Shown: positions 45,452-55,693 of the stretch, piece after piece | Position numbering within the stretch: position 1 is the stretch's first letter | Layout of the letters: each line of letters starts with the position of its first letter | Origin: Hygrophila difformis | Taxonomy: Eukaryota > Streptophyta > Magnoliopsida > Lamiales > Acanthaceae | DNA length: 64,000 nt | Reading direction: 5' to 3' | NCBI GenBank assembly: GCA_030278955.1 | Contig: JAOANR010000005.1 | Span: forward strand, 1,221,431 to 1,285,430 | The notes under the pieces: model-generated | The model's database searches: none | What the model saw: only the letters and a program-made list of their open reading frames with translations | Told to the model about the DNA's origin: nothing | Position numbers and translations under genes: made by a program

Positions 45452-45519
45452 GGAAAAAAGATAAATAGGTCCTTTTTTTTTTCAAAAAATTCAAATCAGT
45501 CCTTTTTCTATTTTTTCCC
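45452..45519. mobile_element. 68-bp micro-element related to the Mutator-like fold-back family
   Basis: It begins GGAAAAAAGATAAATAGGTCC and ends CTATTTTTTCCC. Its sequence follows the outer arm of the 32819-34044 element (TTCAAATCAGTCCTTTTTCT). It is flanked by the 10-bp direct repeat AATTAAGCTT (45442-45451 and 45520-45529), the same duplication length as the large copy. It sits about 100 bp past the transporter stop codon, possibly in the 3' UTR. Confidence 0.75.
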
Positions 45520-45951
45520 AATTAAGCTTGCTACTGCGTGCTACATACATACATCAACATAAATACATATTCGAGGCTTTTAATTTGTTTTATTTGTTTT
45601 GTAGGGTACATTATTAGCAATATTCATTGCAGTTGCGCGCAGATCGATGTGCGTGGTTGGATAATAGTAGTTCTAGTAGTAGTATAATTTTAAAACTCCC
45701 CATCCGTATTTATGAATTCAAATGTTAATTGTATTAAAAATATACTAATGAATTCACACACACACGCACACACATATTTTTCTAAGCATAAAATTACAGT
45801 GTTCAAAGTGAATCATCATCCTCGTTATCATCATCAAAGTGTTATAAGTCGCAGCTGACAGTACAATATAGTAGGAGTAATAGCTAGATAGCTAAGGAAC
45901 CCTAAATACCCTCGATGGAGGACCGACGACCCGGCTAGATATGATGATATG

Positions 45952-46919
45952 TATAGGTGTCGAAACGGGCCCGCGGGCGAAACGGGCCGGCCCGTGCGGG
46001 CCCCCGCATTTTTGCGGCTTGAACGGGGCGGGCCTAAATGGGGCGGGCTCAAAATGCCTAGGCCCGATCCACCCCACACGCGGGCTACGGGTTTTGCGGG
46101 TTGGCCCGCTGGCTTTTTAGAAAAATATTATTAAATTTATTTTTAATGTAAAAAACATAAAATTGTGAATATTTTTTATTCTATAAACTAAAAACAAGAT
46201 ATAAAGATTTATAAATGAAATTAAAATTATAAATAGTTAAAGTGTATTTTTTTGGCATAATTATTTACTTTAATAGTACGTTTGTTGAATAATTTTTTAA
46301 AACTGAATTTATTCTAATTTGTAATATTAAATGGGTGTATTATATTTTGAAAATATAGTATTGGACAAGATAAAAAATTTATAATTAATGACTGGGTTGA
46401 TAAAAATATTGTGTCTGACGGTCGAAGTCTTTAGGAGGATAATCTGTTTTAGCCGTGATTTTATATTTTAAAAGTAAGATAATTAACAATCAAACTATAA
46501 CAATTTACAAGTATTCATAATTTTTAATAAATAAAATAAAAAGGAATTTATACTTAAAAAAACTAATATGAATAATATAAAGAAGCAGAGAAATATTAGA
46601 AGATATCGACTATTTGTATAACAATTTGAAATTTAATGTGTAACCAAAATTTTGATTTATGTTTGATGACTTAATGAGTTAGCGTTAGACATTGAATAAT
46701 TTACCAAATAAATTAATCAATATTCAAAATCTAGTAAAATGTAAAAAAAAAAAAATCACGGCAAAGCCCGCGGGCCCAACCCACAAAAGCCCGTCCCGCC
46801 GTGGGCTAAGCCCGTTTAGGCCCGCATCTAAACGGGCCTTAAATTCTTAAGCCCGCCCCGCATATTTTGCCTTGCGGGGCGGGCCGGCCCAACGGGCTCG
46901 GCCCACATTGACACCTCTA
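45952..46919. mobile_element. Non-autonomous hAT element
   Basis: The ends TATAGGTGTCGAA and TTGACACCTCTA are inverted repeats with an exact 8-bp duplication ATGATATG at 45944-45951 and 46920-46927. Both subterminal 130-150 bp are very GC-rich with many GGGCC/GCCCG motifs. The 680-bp middle is AT-rich without coding capacity. Confidence 0.9.
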
Positions 46920-46927
46920 ATGATATG

Positions 46928-47283
46928 ATGCTTTTGCTCTGTTGCTGGTACGTACGGTGCTGTTGAAATGCCGAATACTACTACTAGTAACCACATCATC
47001 CCATCCCATGCAAATCCCACAAGTACTGTTTGACATCATCCATCATCATTTATGTAGATTGTGTTGTCGAGTAATTAATCACCATTTTCCACAACAATAT
47101 ATATAGCAGCAATTGCAGCAACAGTACCTTCAGAAGATATATCTGTACATGATGTTAGTTTATGGTCCCTCCCCGATTAATTAATTTCATATCATCACCA
47201 TCATCATCAACTAAAAATATTATGACCTGTGGAAGCTTCTCTCAAGGCCCGCATCATCGATCATCATATATATACACATAATA
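46928..47283. other. Short intergenic stretch, nothing recognised
   Basis: AT-rich with ATC/CAT-rich runs. No ORF or terminal repeats. Confidence 0.5.
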
Positions 47284-47425
47284 TGATAGGAATTATCGGA
47301 TCATCACTGACAATGATGACTAGGGAATTTCATTATATGCACAATTGTGGGTAACAATATCTCTGTAAATAATGAAGAGAATAATTAATTCAACATCATA
47401 AATACAAAGATATACAATATCTACA
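47284..47425 (-). repeat. 3' LTR of Copia-2
   Basis: On the plus strand TGATAGGAATTATCGG to ATATCTACA. Pairs with 54380-54517. Confidence 0.85.
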
Positions 47426-49318
47426 TATGTAAGCAAACGCAAAGCTTGGTCCGCAAGAACTCAAAACCAGGTTGCGATAACGCCTTAGTGAAAATATCCG
47501 CTAATTGAAGATGCGAAGGAACATACTCAGTGCGCACCCTTCCAGAATCACGAATGTAACGGCAATCAATGTCAATGTGCTTAGCTCGCTTGTGGGCGAC
47601 CGGATTCTGACTTAGAAAAATAGCACTCTTATTGTCACAAAGAAGGGTGGCAGGAGTTTTAGGAGACTGATGAATCTCCCGTAGGAGATTGATCACCCAA
47701 ATGATTTCTTCGCCAGCTTTTTCTAAAGCTCTATATTCGAACTCACAACTAGAACGAGCAACGGTCGGTTGCTTTTTAGCACTCCCAGAAACAAGATTAC
47801 CCCCAAAGAAAATGGAGTAGCCGTAAGTAGAGCGACGAGTTTCTAAACATCTCGCCCAATTTGCATCAGAATATCCCACAATGGTCTTTTCAGAATGATG
47901 AGTGAAGTTGAGACCATAATGAATTGAACCCTTCACATAACGAAGGATATGCTTCACGGCAGAAAAGTAACCGTCAGTAGGAGAGTGAAGGAACTGACTA
48001 ACTGTGTTAACAGCATAGGAAAGATACGACGCAGTGATCGTAAGATATTGCAAGGCACCCACCAAAGAGCGATAGAGAGTTGAATCATCAAACACAGATC
48101 CCGAACTACGCAACGAACTCCTCGCAGGAAGTGGTGTAGAAACAAACTTGCACTCAAGCATGGGAGCACGCTCCAAGATGTCGTTAGCATATTTTGATTG
48201 ACCAACAAAAAGACCATCAGGGGTATAAGATATCTCAAGCCCCAAAAAATATGGCAACTTCCTAAGGTCTTTAATGGCAAATTCAGTGTGTGTGCGCTCA
48301 ATAAAATGTCGAAGAAGATCACGATAATTTCCTGTAAGAATAATGTCGTCAACATATAACAGAAGATATAAGAGTGAAGATCCATTTTTCAAATAGAAAA
48401 ACAAGGGGTCAGAGTAAGCATGATGAAAGCCCAGACCCAACAAATAAGTACTGAAGCGCTGAAACCAGGCCAACGGAGCCTGCTATAGGCCATATAAACT
48501 TTCTTAAGCCGGCACACATGAGTCAGATTACAGGAGTCAACAAAGCCAGGCGGTTAGGCCATGTAAACCGGCTTTGAGAGAACCCCATTCAAAAAAGCAT
48601 TCTTGACATTCAGTTGATGTAAAGGCCATTGTTGATGAACATCAAGAGCCAGAATAAGACGAACAGTAGTGGCCTTTATAACCGGACTCAAGCTGTGATG
48701 GAAATCCGACCTCGGAATCTGAGTGAATCCCTGAGCAACCAAGCGAGCCTTATAGTGTTCAATAGAACCATCAGAACGGTACTTCGTGCGAAATACCCAC
48801 TTAGAACCAACAATATTAGCACCCTTGGGCGGTGCTACCAAGTCCCATGTCTTATTATACGAGAGAGAGTCTATCTCTTCTTGCATAGCAGCCACCCAAT
48901 GAGGGTGCTTAGAGGCCGATTTGAAACCTCTTGGCTCAGTAGCAGAGGTAAGTGAGCCAAGGAGAGCAGTGTAAGCCAAGTTAACAGGATAGCGAGGCTT
49001 GAATATCCCGGCTTTAGCATGTGTCACCATACTGTGACTAGGCTCGCGTGCTGCACGACGTGGAGGCGGTGGCGACAGCGGGAGGGGGCACAGGAGGAGC
49101 CGCACGTGCTGAAGACGAAGAACCCGAAGGTTCGGCGGGCGGTGGTGGAGATGGCGGAGCTGGCGGGGGAGGTGCCGCACTGGCCAGAGCATTCGAAATA
49201 GGAGCAGGAGGCTCATCAACCAACTCCGGGTCCACACACAGACGCGGGAAATGAGACACGGGGTGCTCAATTTCCGTGGGAGAAATAGGATCCAGAAAAC
49301 TGGAAATAGGTAAGTCAT
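47421..49318 (-). pseudogene. Copia-2 reverse transcriptase and RNase H
   Basis: The first frame (48554-49318) has MQEEIDSLSYNKTWDLV, GSKWVFRTKYRSDG and KARLVAQGFTQ, but motif A reads HQLNVKNAFLNG, so the catalytic Asp is Asn. It stops at VYMA* where relatives have EQPPGF. The second frame (47421-48473) has the catalytic LLYVDDIILTG, LPYFLGLEISYT, and RNase H up to LADIFTKALSQPG. The two are in different frames. Confidence 0.88.
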
Positions 49319-49321
49319 GTG

Positions 49322-50811
49322 CTAACGGAGGAGCATTCCCAGCATAGGGAAAAACTTGCTCATCAAACTGAGCATGACGGGTAACATAAATATGTGTGGA
49401 AACAGGATTGAGGCACCGAAAACCCTTGTGAGTACTGCTGTATCCCAAAAAAATGCAAGGACTCTGCGAAGGGAGAGCTTATGTGCAACATAGTCTCGAA
49501 GAAATGGAAAAACTCTGCAACAAAAAGGCTTGAAGACAGAGTAATTCGGAACACTGTGGAACACCATCTCAAACGGAGATTTATTATTCAACACAGAGCA
49601 TGGCAACCGATTTATAACATAAATAGCGGTATCAAAAGCATCAAACCATAAAGATACCGGACCACCACAATGAAACAACATAGAAAACCAGTCTCGGTAA
49701 TATGTCTATGCTTGCGCTCAGCCCTACCATTTTGCTGTGGAGTATAAGGACAAGACATTCTATGCAGAATACCATGCCTTTGCATAAAAGTGGCAACACG
49801 CTTATTAACAAATTTAGTCCCCCCCATTTGATTGGAAAATCTTAATAGCTCGCAAAAATTGAGTGCAGACAAAGGCATGAAACCGAAGCAGAACATCATA
49901 AAATTCTGATTTTGCACATAAAGGATAAATCCAAGAAAAGCGTGAGTAATCATCAATAAACCCAACATAATAATGGAAGCCAACAGTAAAAGTAACGGGG
50001 GCCAGTCCCCACAAATCACAGTGCACCAAATCAAGTATAGAAGTAGCACATTTCTCATTCAAATTAAAAGGTAATCTCTTGCTCTTTTCAAGCTGACAAG
50101 ATTAGCAAACAGTAGGGTCTGGTAAAACAGAAGTAATATTTAAATGTCCTAATTTATTTAGTAAAGAACTTGCGTTAGGGGAAACATGTCCCAGACGCAA
50201 ATGCCAAAAACTAAAGCTGGCACGCAAGGCCTTCTGCTGAAGAGAAGCAATCAAAGCAGCACTGCCCTTCTCCAAAACGTACAACCCATTATCACATCGA
50301 CCCTGAGCCAGAATCGCCTTTGTCAACCTGTTCTGAATAGCAAAAGACTTGTCAGAGAACACAACATCAACACCAGTCAATTTGCTAATTGACAATAAAT
50401 TCTTAGTATGACCAGGCACAACCAAAACATCCAAGAGATTAATATCAGGAAATAGATGACCAGTACTAATATGTGATATAGATAAAAAAGCTTATTTCCA
50501 ACAGTTACGGAACCATTACCAAAGTATGGCTCAAAAGAGTCCAAATGCGTAGATTGGGGAGTCATATGAGCCGAAGCACCGCTGTCCACATACCAGTCCA
50601 AACCGGAGAGAGGCGACGACACACGACACACCTTATTGAAAGCCTGGGCGAGGTCAGCATTGTGCGTGTGAGAGACAGTCGATGCCGGAGGGGCTGCCGG
50701 AGCACGAACTGCATTCTGAAGCTCCAAGAAGTGGGGACACTTATCTGCATAGTGCTCCCCGCGGGGAAAAAAAAAATCCATATAGTCCCATAATTTTGAT
50801 AAATTTCCCAA
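49322..50811 (-). pseudogene. Copia-2 protease and integrase, fragmented
   Basis: The protease reads WYVDSGASAHMTP (in 50377-50811), followed by the pre-integrase zone GHTKNLLSISKLT. The integrase zinc region is FWHLRLGHVS. The core has HCDLWG (first Asp), FQSNGG where the family has QSDGG (second Asp changed to Asn), and NGRAERKHRH (Glu present). A run of seven G (six expected) at the second site shifts the frame; other breaks separate the segments. Confidence 0.85.
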
Positions 50812-53437
50812 ACAGACCCATATTTATTGAATTAACTAACTCAGTCCCCTAAATAGCTTAATTGTCGCCCAAACCATCCCAAACCCCCCTTAATGATGTT
50901 TCAATCTGATGTGGTATATAATTAGTGAGGTCAATTGGTTGTTGACCGGACAATGTTTCTTACCTGGCAAGTTGAATGAGTCCATATGCATAGTTGGTGG
51001 CTTGGTGCTCCACATTGTTACTTGAGGGGAATCCCCAAATTTCACTTATCCACCTTCATAAATCTCTACTTTTACCCTACCCAGCTCCATTATCAATCCA
51101 GATTTCACCACCAACCTTTGAAGCATCAACACAGGCAAAGCATCCCCATAACAAAATTCTTCATCTTACCCACATATAAAATTCCACAAATTAAATTAAA
51201 TAAAGCGATTTATATCTCAAATTCTACAAGGCAAAACCTTTAATGTACTCATTCAGAATCATGCGTAGCCCCTCTCTTTAAGCTTCTTAAACCACCAGTC
51301 ATCAGACCCCAGATCGTCGCTAGCATTTTCTGAAACATCTATGAGAATCAAGAGAATGCAGTGCCGCTCAATTTCTCCCCATCTTTTATAGCCAGCCGCT
51401 CAAGTTTCCTAGGGCTGTCGGGGGATTGTACAGAGTGCTAGGGCTTTTATTGGGAGGCAGCGTGAGGGGAATAACGGTGTAGCACAAGAGGAAAAGGGTT
51501 GTCGGGGGATTGGATACAGAGTGCTAGGGCTTAATTGGGAGGCAGCGTGAGGGGATGGAATCGCAGGATTCGCCGATGAAATGGTTTATGTCGAACAGTA
51601 GCGGGTAATGGAAATTGGGGATTTAGGTCATTTTCCCCAAATGCAATGTGTAGCTCCAACTGATAGTGTGAATTTTGTGTTTGTTAATGATATATATTTT
51701 GGATGATTTTTTGGTGATTTTGGTAGCACTTTACTCTTGTTGTGTTTGTTTTGTTGTTTGTAGGAAAATGGCATGGCAATGGAAAAATTAGAGCAAAGTG
51801 GATGAAAGAAGCAAGGTTGGTAGACAAGCCCATCCATTACACAACCACAAAGAAAGGGACACATTACCAAAAAGAAGAAAAGAGGGAAGAAAAGCCAAAA
51901 AAGGGAGAAGAAAAAGAAGAAAGGGACAAGCAAGAAAAAAAACTGGAAGAAATAAAGAAAGAGACATGCAACCATGACTTCCCTAGTCATGGCCATGATT
52001 AGGTAGAAGACCCAAGCCCATTACACAATTAAAAGAAGAGAATTGGGGAGTGGTCACTTTCACTTGAAAATGATAGGAGGAGACTTTTGAGGACAAATAA
52101 TTGAAAGGAAAGAAAAAAGGAGAAAAAGAACAAAAATAAGAAAGACTTGTGAGGAGGTAGAAAATGACATTTGGCCAAGAAAAAAAGAATAAAAGGGAAG
52201 GCCAAAGAGAAGAGAAAAAGAGAGGAGGGAAGAAAGAAGAAGAAGAAGAAAGGAGAGGAGGAGAAGAAGGAAGAGAAGGAGTATAGCAAGAAGGAAAAGG
52301 AAGAAAACTCATCCATCCTCATCTCTTCTCTTGGTTTGGTTGTAAAATCTCTTCTTTACATTTGTTTTCTTTTCTATGGATTTAGAGTAGTTTTTCATTT
52401 TCTCTAGTTTAAAGACTTGATTAAGAATGGCTTTTGGAATTTGTGAGATGATGTAATTTGTGAACTATGAAACTTGATGTTTGTTGGTATTTATTCAATT
52501 TCTATGTTTAAGGTTTACTATTGTTGAATTGGATGAATGTTTAGGGCCCAAATATTTGTCTAGTTTGATAATTGATTGTCAATTCAATTTGGGTATCCGT
52601 AATTGTACTTGAATTGAATAGGTGGTAACCGGGTTGATTAGTTCCCTCCCGGGGAATTGTATAATCGAATTGTGAATTACTCCGCGTAGGTAGTAATTGG
52701 TTCGAATCAGGCTTTTCTAGATTATAATGCAATTAGACAACATCTTCTACGGGCGTACCTAGGAGTGTTAGTTTGATTAGGGGCAATTAACGGGCGTACC
52801 TTAATTGTCTAAACTGAAAGGAAAAGTTGGTTGTCTAAGCGGACCTGACAACTATAACTGGTTTATCAATTGGCACAATGTTTATGCATCGATGATCTTA
52901 TCCAAATGCCATTCCAAATCAATCTTTGAACTAGAGGTTTTTAATTCCAATACTTTGTTTTAAATATATGTTCTTGATCTCACTCACCATTTTCATAGTT
53001 TGTAGAATTACTTAGTTTTTAGTTTTTGTTATCATTTTCTTGTTCTCAAAATACCAAACCCCCCCCTCTAAATATTGTAAATATTATGAGAATGTGGTAT
53101 TCCAATCCCTGAGGACTCGACCCTTGTCACCGCTATACTATATTTATTTTGTGCTTGGTGACACAGGAATTAAATTATCTTTTGCAGCTATACGACAAGC
53201 TGCCACCAACTATGCATATAGACTCATTCAACTCGCCAGGTAAGAAACATTGTCCGGTCAACAACCAATTGACCTCACTAATTATATGCCACATCAGATT
53301 GAAACATCATTAAGGGGGGGTTTAGGATGGTTTGGGCGACAATTAAGCTACTTAGGGGACTGAGTTAGTTAATTCAATAAATATGGGTCTGTTTGGGAAA
53401 TTTATCAAAATTATGGGACTATATGGGTTTTTTTCCC
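50764..53437. mobile_element. Mutator-like element with about 215-bp terminal inverted repeats, inserted in Copia-2 gag
   Basis: The left end GGGAAAAAAAAAATCCATAT and the right end ATATGGGTTTTTTTCCC begin inverted arms (50764-about 50980 and about 53222-53437) sharing AATTGTCGCCCAAACCATCC and AACATTGTCCGGTCAACAAC. The 9-bp flanks CTCCCCGCG and CTCCCAGCG differ at one base. The 2.2-kb interior has no transposase. It contains a purine-rich block (51840-52320) and a stretch whose end (CCCTGAGGACTCGACCCTTG, 53109-53128) resembles LTR-type sequence of gypsy elements. On the minus strand near 51265-51350 it also holds an open stretch ending SDDWWFKKLKERGYA*, perhaps a captured exon. Confidence 0.82.
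51413..51556. repeat. Direct repeat of about 58 bp inside the long-TIR element
   Basis: GTCGGGGGATTG(GA)TACAGAGTGCTAGGGCTT...ATTGGGAGGCAGCGTGAGGGG (quoted in parts) occurs at 51413-51473 and 51498-51556, about 85 bp apart. Confidence 0.85.
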
Positions 53438-53446
53438 CTCCCAGCG

Positions 53447-54170
53447 GCATAGTTTCCACGGAGGCGTAAGCTGACGGCAGCCACCCGATGAACCCCGGCC
53501 AGAACCCCCGGAGCGACCACCATGTCGTTGCTGCCCAGACAAACCAGAATCCCCACGCTGCTACGGCTGCGAACCTGAACCACCAGAGGGGCGGCGGTTG
53601 TCAAAACCAGTGTCAGCAATAAAAACAGCTGGAGCTGGTGTTAGCAATCGATCCATCAAGCGCGTCATTATGTCAAATTGCACTGCTTGATGGAGCAAAT
53701 CCCGAAACAGAGGGACAGGCTGCATCGCCATCCGGGTATCGGCAAAGTTGGCGAAAGACGAACCGAGACCCCGGAGAAACCAGTGGCTTTTATCATTTTC
53801 CTCTACCGACTTTTGGATGGCAGCCAACTGATCACAGAATTGCTTGAATCGGCGGTTGTATTAAGCAACCGAAAGATTATTTCGGCGATAGGAGAGCAAC
53901 TCCTCGCGAAGTTGATTTGCTCACAACATCGAGGCGTGAGAGAAGGCAGACTCAAGAGCGCGCCAGGCGGAGAGGGAAGAGGAGCAATCCAAGACGTCTG
54001 CCATGGCCTCGGGTTCCAATGTGGCGAAAAGGACACCAAGCAAGCGCTGATCGTGCAACAACCATGCCGAGTACACCGGGTTCGACGACTCTCCATCTTT
54101 ACCAGAAGTTACAGTCCTCGAAGGAGAAGGAGACGACGAGGAGATCCATCATCTCAAAGGTTGTCGCCAT
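53447..54170 (-). pseudogene. Copia-2 gag, N-terminal part
   Basis: The start is inferred at ATG 54168-54170. Relict capsid phrases include SLSAWRALESAF-like sequence in changing frames and, in 53561-53827, WFLRGLGSSFANFADT and LFRDLLHQAVQFD. The zinc-knuckle region is cut by the insertion: its second half (HYADKCPHFLELQ) lies beyond the insert at about 50710-50760. Confidence 0.75.
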
Positions 54171-54379
54171 GGAGATAAATTGACGCTTCCATATCAAGTA
54201 TGTGGTGGTGGAAAGTTTAATCTGAACAAGATTGATCATTGCTGTTGTTTGGGATGATGGAGCAGCGGTGATGAACGAAAATAGGAGAAAAACAAAGGGA
54301 GGAGAGGGAGGAGAGCACAGGTGATCGAGAAAAGAGAGAAAATGAGGATTAGGGCTTTTGATTTCCTGCTGATACCATA

Positions 54380-54517
54380 TGATAAGAATTATCCGATCAT
54401 CACTGACAGTGATGACTAGGGAATTTCATTACATGTACAATTGTGGGTAACAATATCTCCGTAAATAATGGAGAGAATAATTCAACACCATAAATACAAA
54501 GATATACAATATCTACA
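54380..54517 (-). repeat. 5' LTR of Copia-2
   Basis: On the plus strand TGATAAGAATTATCCG to ATATCTACA, next to the tRNA-iMet-type primer site. Confidence 0.85.
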
Positions 54518-55389
54518 TATATGGAAAACTATCTTCAACTCTTTCCCTTAATATATATAACCATCAACAAACATCATAATCATCATCCACTAGATAGAGT
54601 ACTGTTTTATTCATCCACATGGACCAACAAACAATTTAAAGCTAATCGATTGCAAGAGCACATGCATCAACATCAATTACTGCAGGTCTGGTCTCATGTA
54701 TGTAGTACTATTGTTAGTGAAAGTTTAGAATTTTCACCAGAATAGACCCTATATGAACGTCCTGCTGTAATTCATCAGGCATGCATAGAGATACATGGCA
54801 TCGATCCATTTTGCGGAAATATATATGGTATCCATTTTGGAAGTTGACGACGACGACGACGACTGCATCTACATGCAGAGATCAGCTAGCGTTCAGCGCG
54901 CACACCTCAATTAGCTAGCTCTATGATCATCCTGCAGGTTTCACCTTCCTCTGCCTAGGCCTCCTCTTTTCACTACTTGTTGGTATCCATATCTTATTTT
55001 TTCTACTACACACTAGTATTATGTTACTTTCTGGCAACTCCATCATATATCATCCGGCAGGCTTTTTCTAATCCATCTACGGTACATACATATTACCTAC
55101 TACATTATATGAAGTGATGATGCATGCATATGAGTACTATTCATTCCAGTCTCTGCCTGCATACCTGTGAGGCCATTGGTTGATTAGTTACTTACCATTT
55201 ATATCCCATGTATCATGTATCATCAGCCAAATCTGAGTTATATTTGATGAACAAGGACTATGATTTCCTTGCAATTATTGTCTCAGTAACATGCTCTTTT
55301 CATCTCATCAATAAATAATAATACTCCATTCAAGCAAAGCAATAATACTTATGAAGTAGTATATAGTTGTAGTAGTAATAGTAGAAAAT
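54518..55389. other. Intergenic gap between Copia-2 and Copia-3
   Basis: No ORF, repeat or RNA gene is supported. Contains a short GAC/ACG run (54847-54863). Confidence 0.5.
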
Positions 55390-55675
55390 TGTTGGAATTT
55401 TGAATTGGGGAGAACAATTGAGAGTTTAGATGTTATTGTTCTAAATCTCGTTCTGCATTTTTTCGCTAACATTACAAGGATATTTATAGCCGGAAAGATT
55501 ACACGCGTGATAAAACAACATTGTTGACAATTACACAATCCGAAATCTAATTGCAATCAAACTTAGCGGCTACTTTGACGACGGCTGTGGCAGCTCTTTT
55601 TGACAACGTCGTGAGCATGCGTTGTCGGGGACGGTGGTTTGAGCATGCATAGTTAGGTGAGTTTATTATTCAACA
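55390..55675 (-). repeat. 3' LTR of Copia-3
   Basis: TGTTGGAATTTTGAATTG to TTATTATTCAACA on the plus strand. A TATA box (minus TATAAATA) is at 55491-55498. Confidence 0.92.
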
Positions 55676-55693
55676 TTCCCCCCCTCCCTAAAC

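Larger units (their letters stand above)
47284..54517 (-). mobile_element. Copia-2: old Ty1/copia element split by a long-TIR element
   Basis: Short LTRs at 47284-47425 (142 bp) and 54380-54517 (138 bp) share about 94 percent identity by eye, with eight substitutions and one 4-bp indel. The primer site TGGTATCAGC (minus strand, 54369-54378) lies at the 5' LTR. Coding order on the minus strand is gag, protease, integrase, RT, RNase H. The pol end runs straight into the 3' LTR with no visible polypurine tract. No matching target duplication was found. It is interrupted by an insertion at 50764-53437. Confidence 0.9.

Noticed and set aside
45949..46134. Pro/Arg/Gly-rich ORFs on both strands at the hAT left end
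   Set aside because: Produced by GGGCC repeats of the transposon subterminal region.
52029..52407. Ser/Phe-rich and Lys/Glu-rich ORFs on both strands as coding genes
   Set aside because: A long purine-rich tract gives open frames on both strands by composition; no domain or start context supports them.
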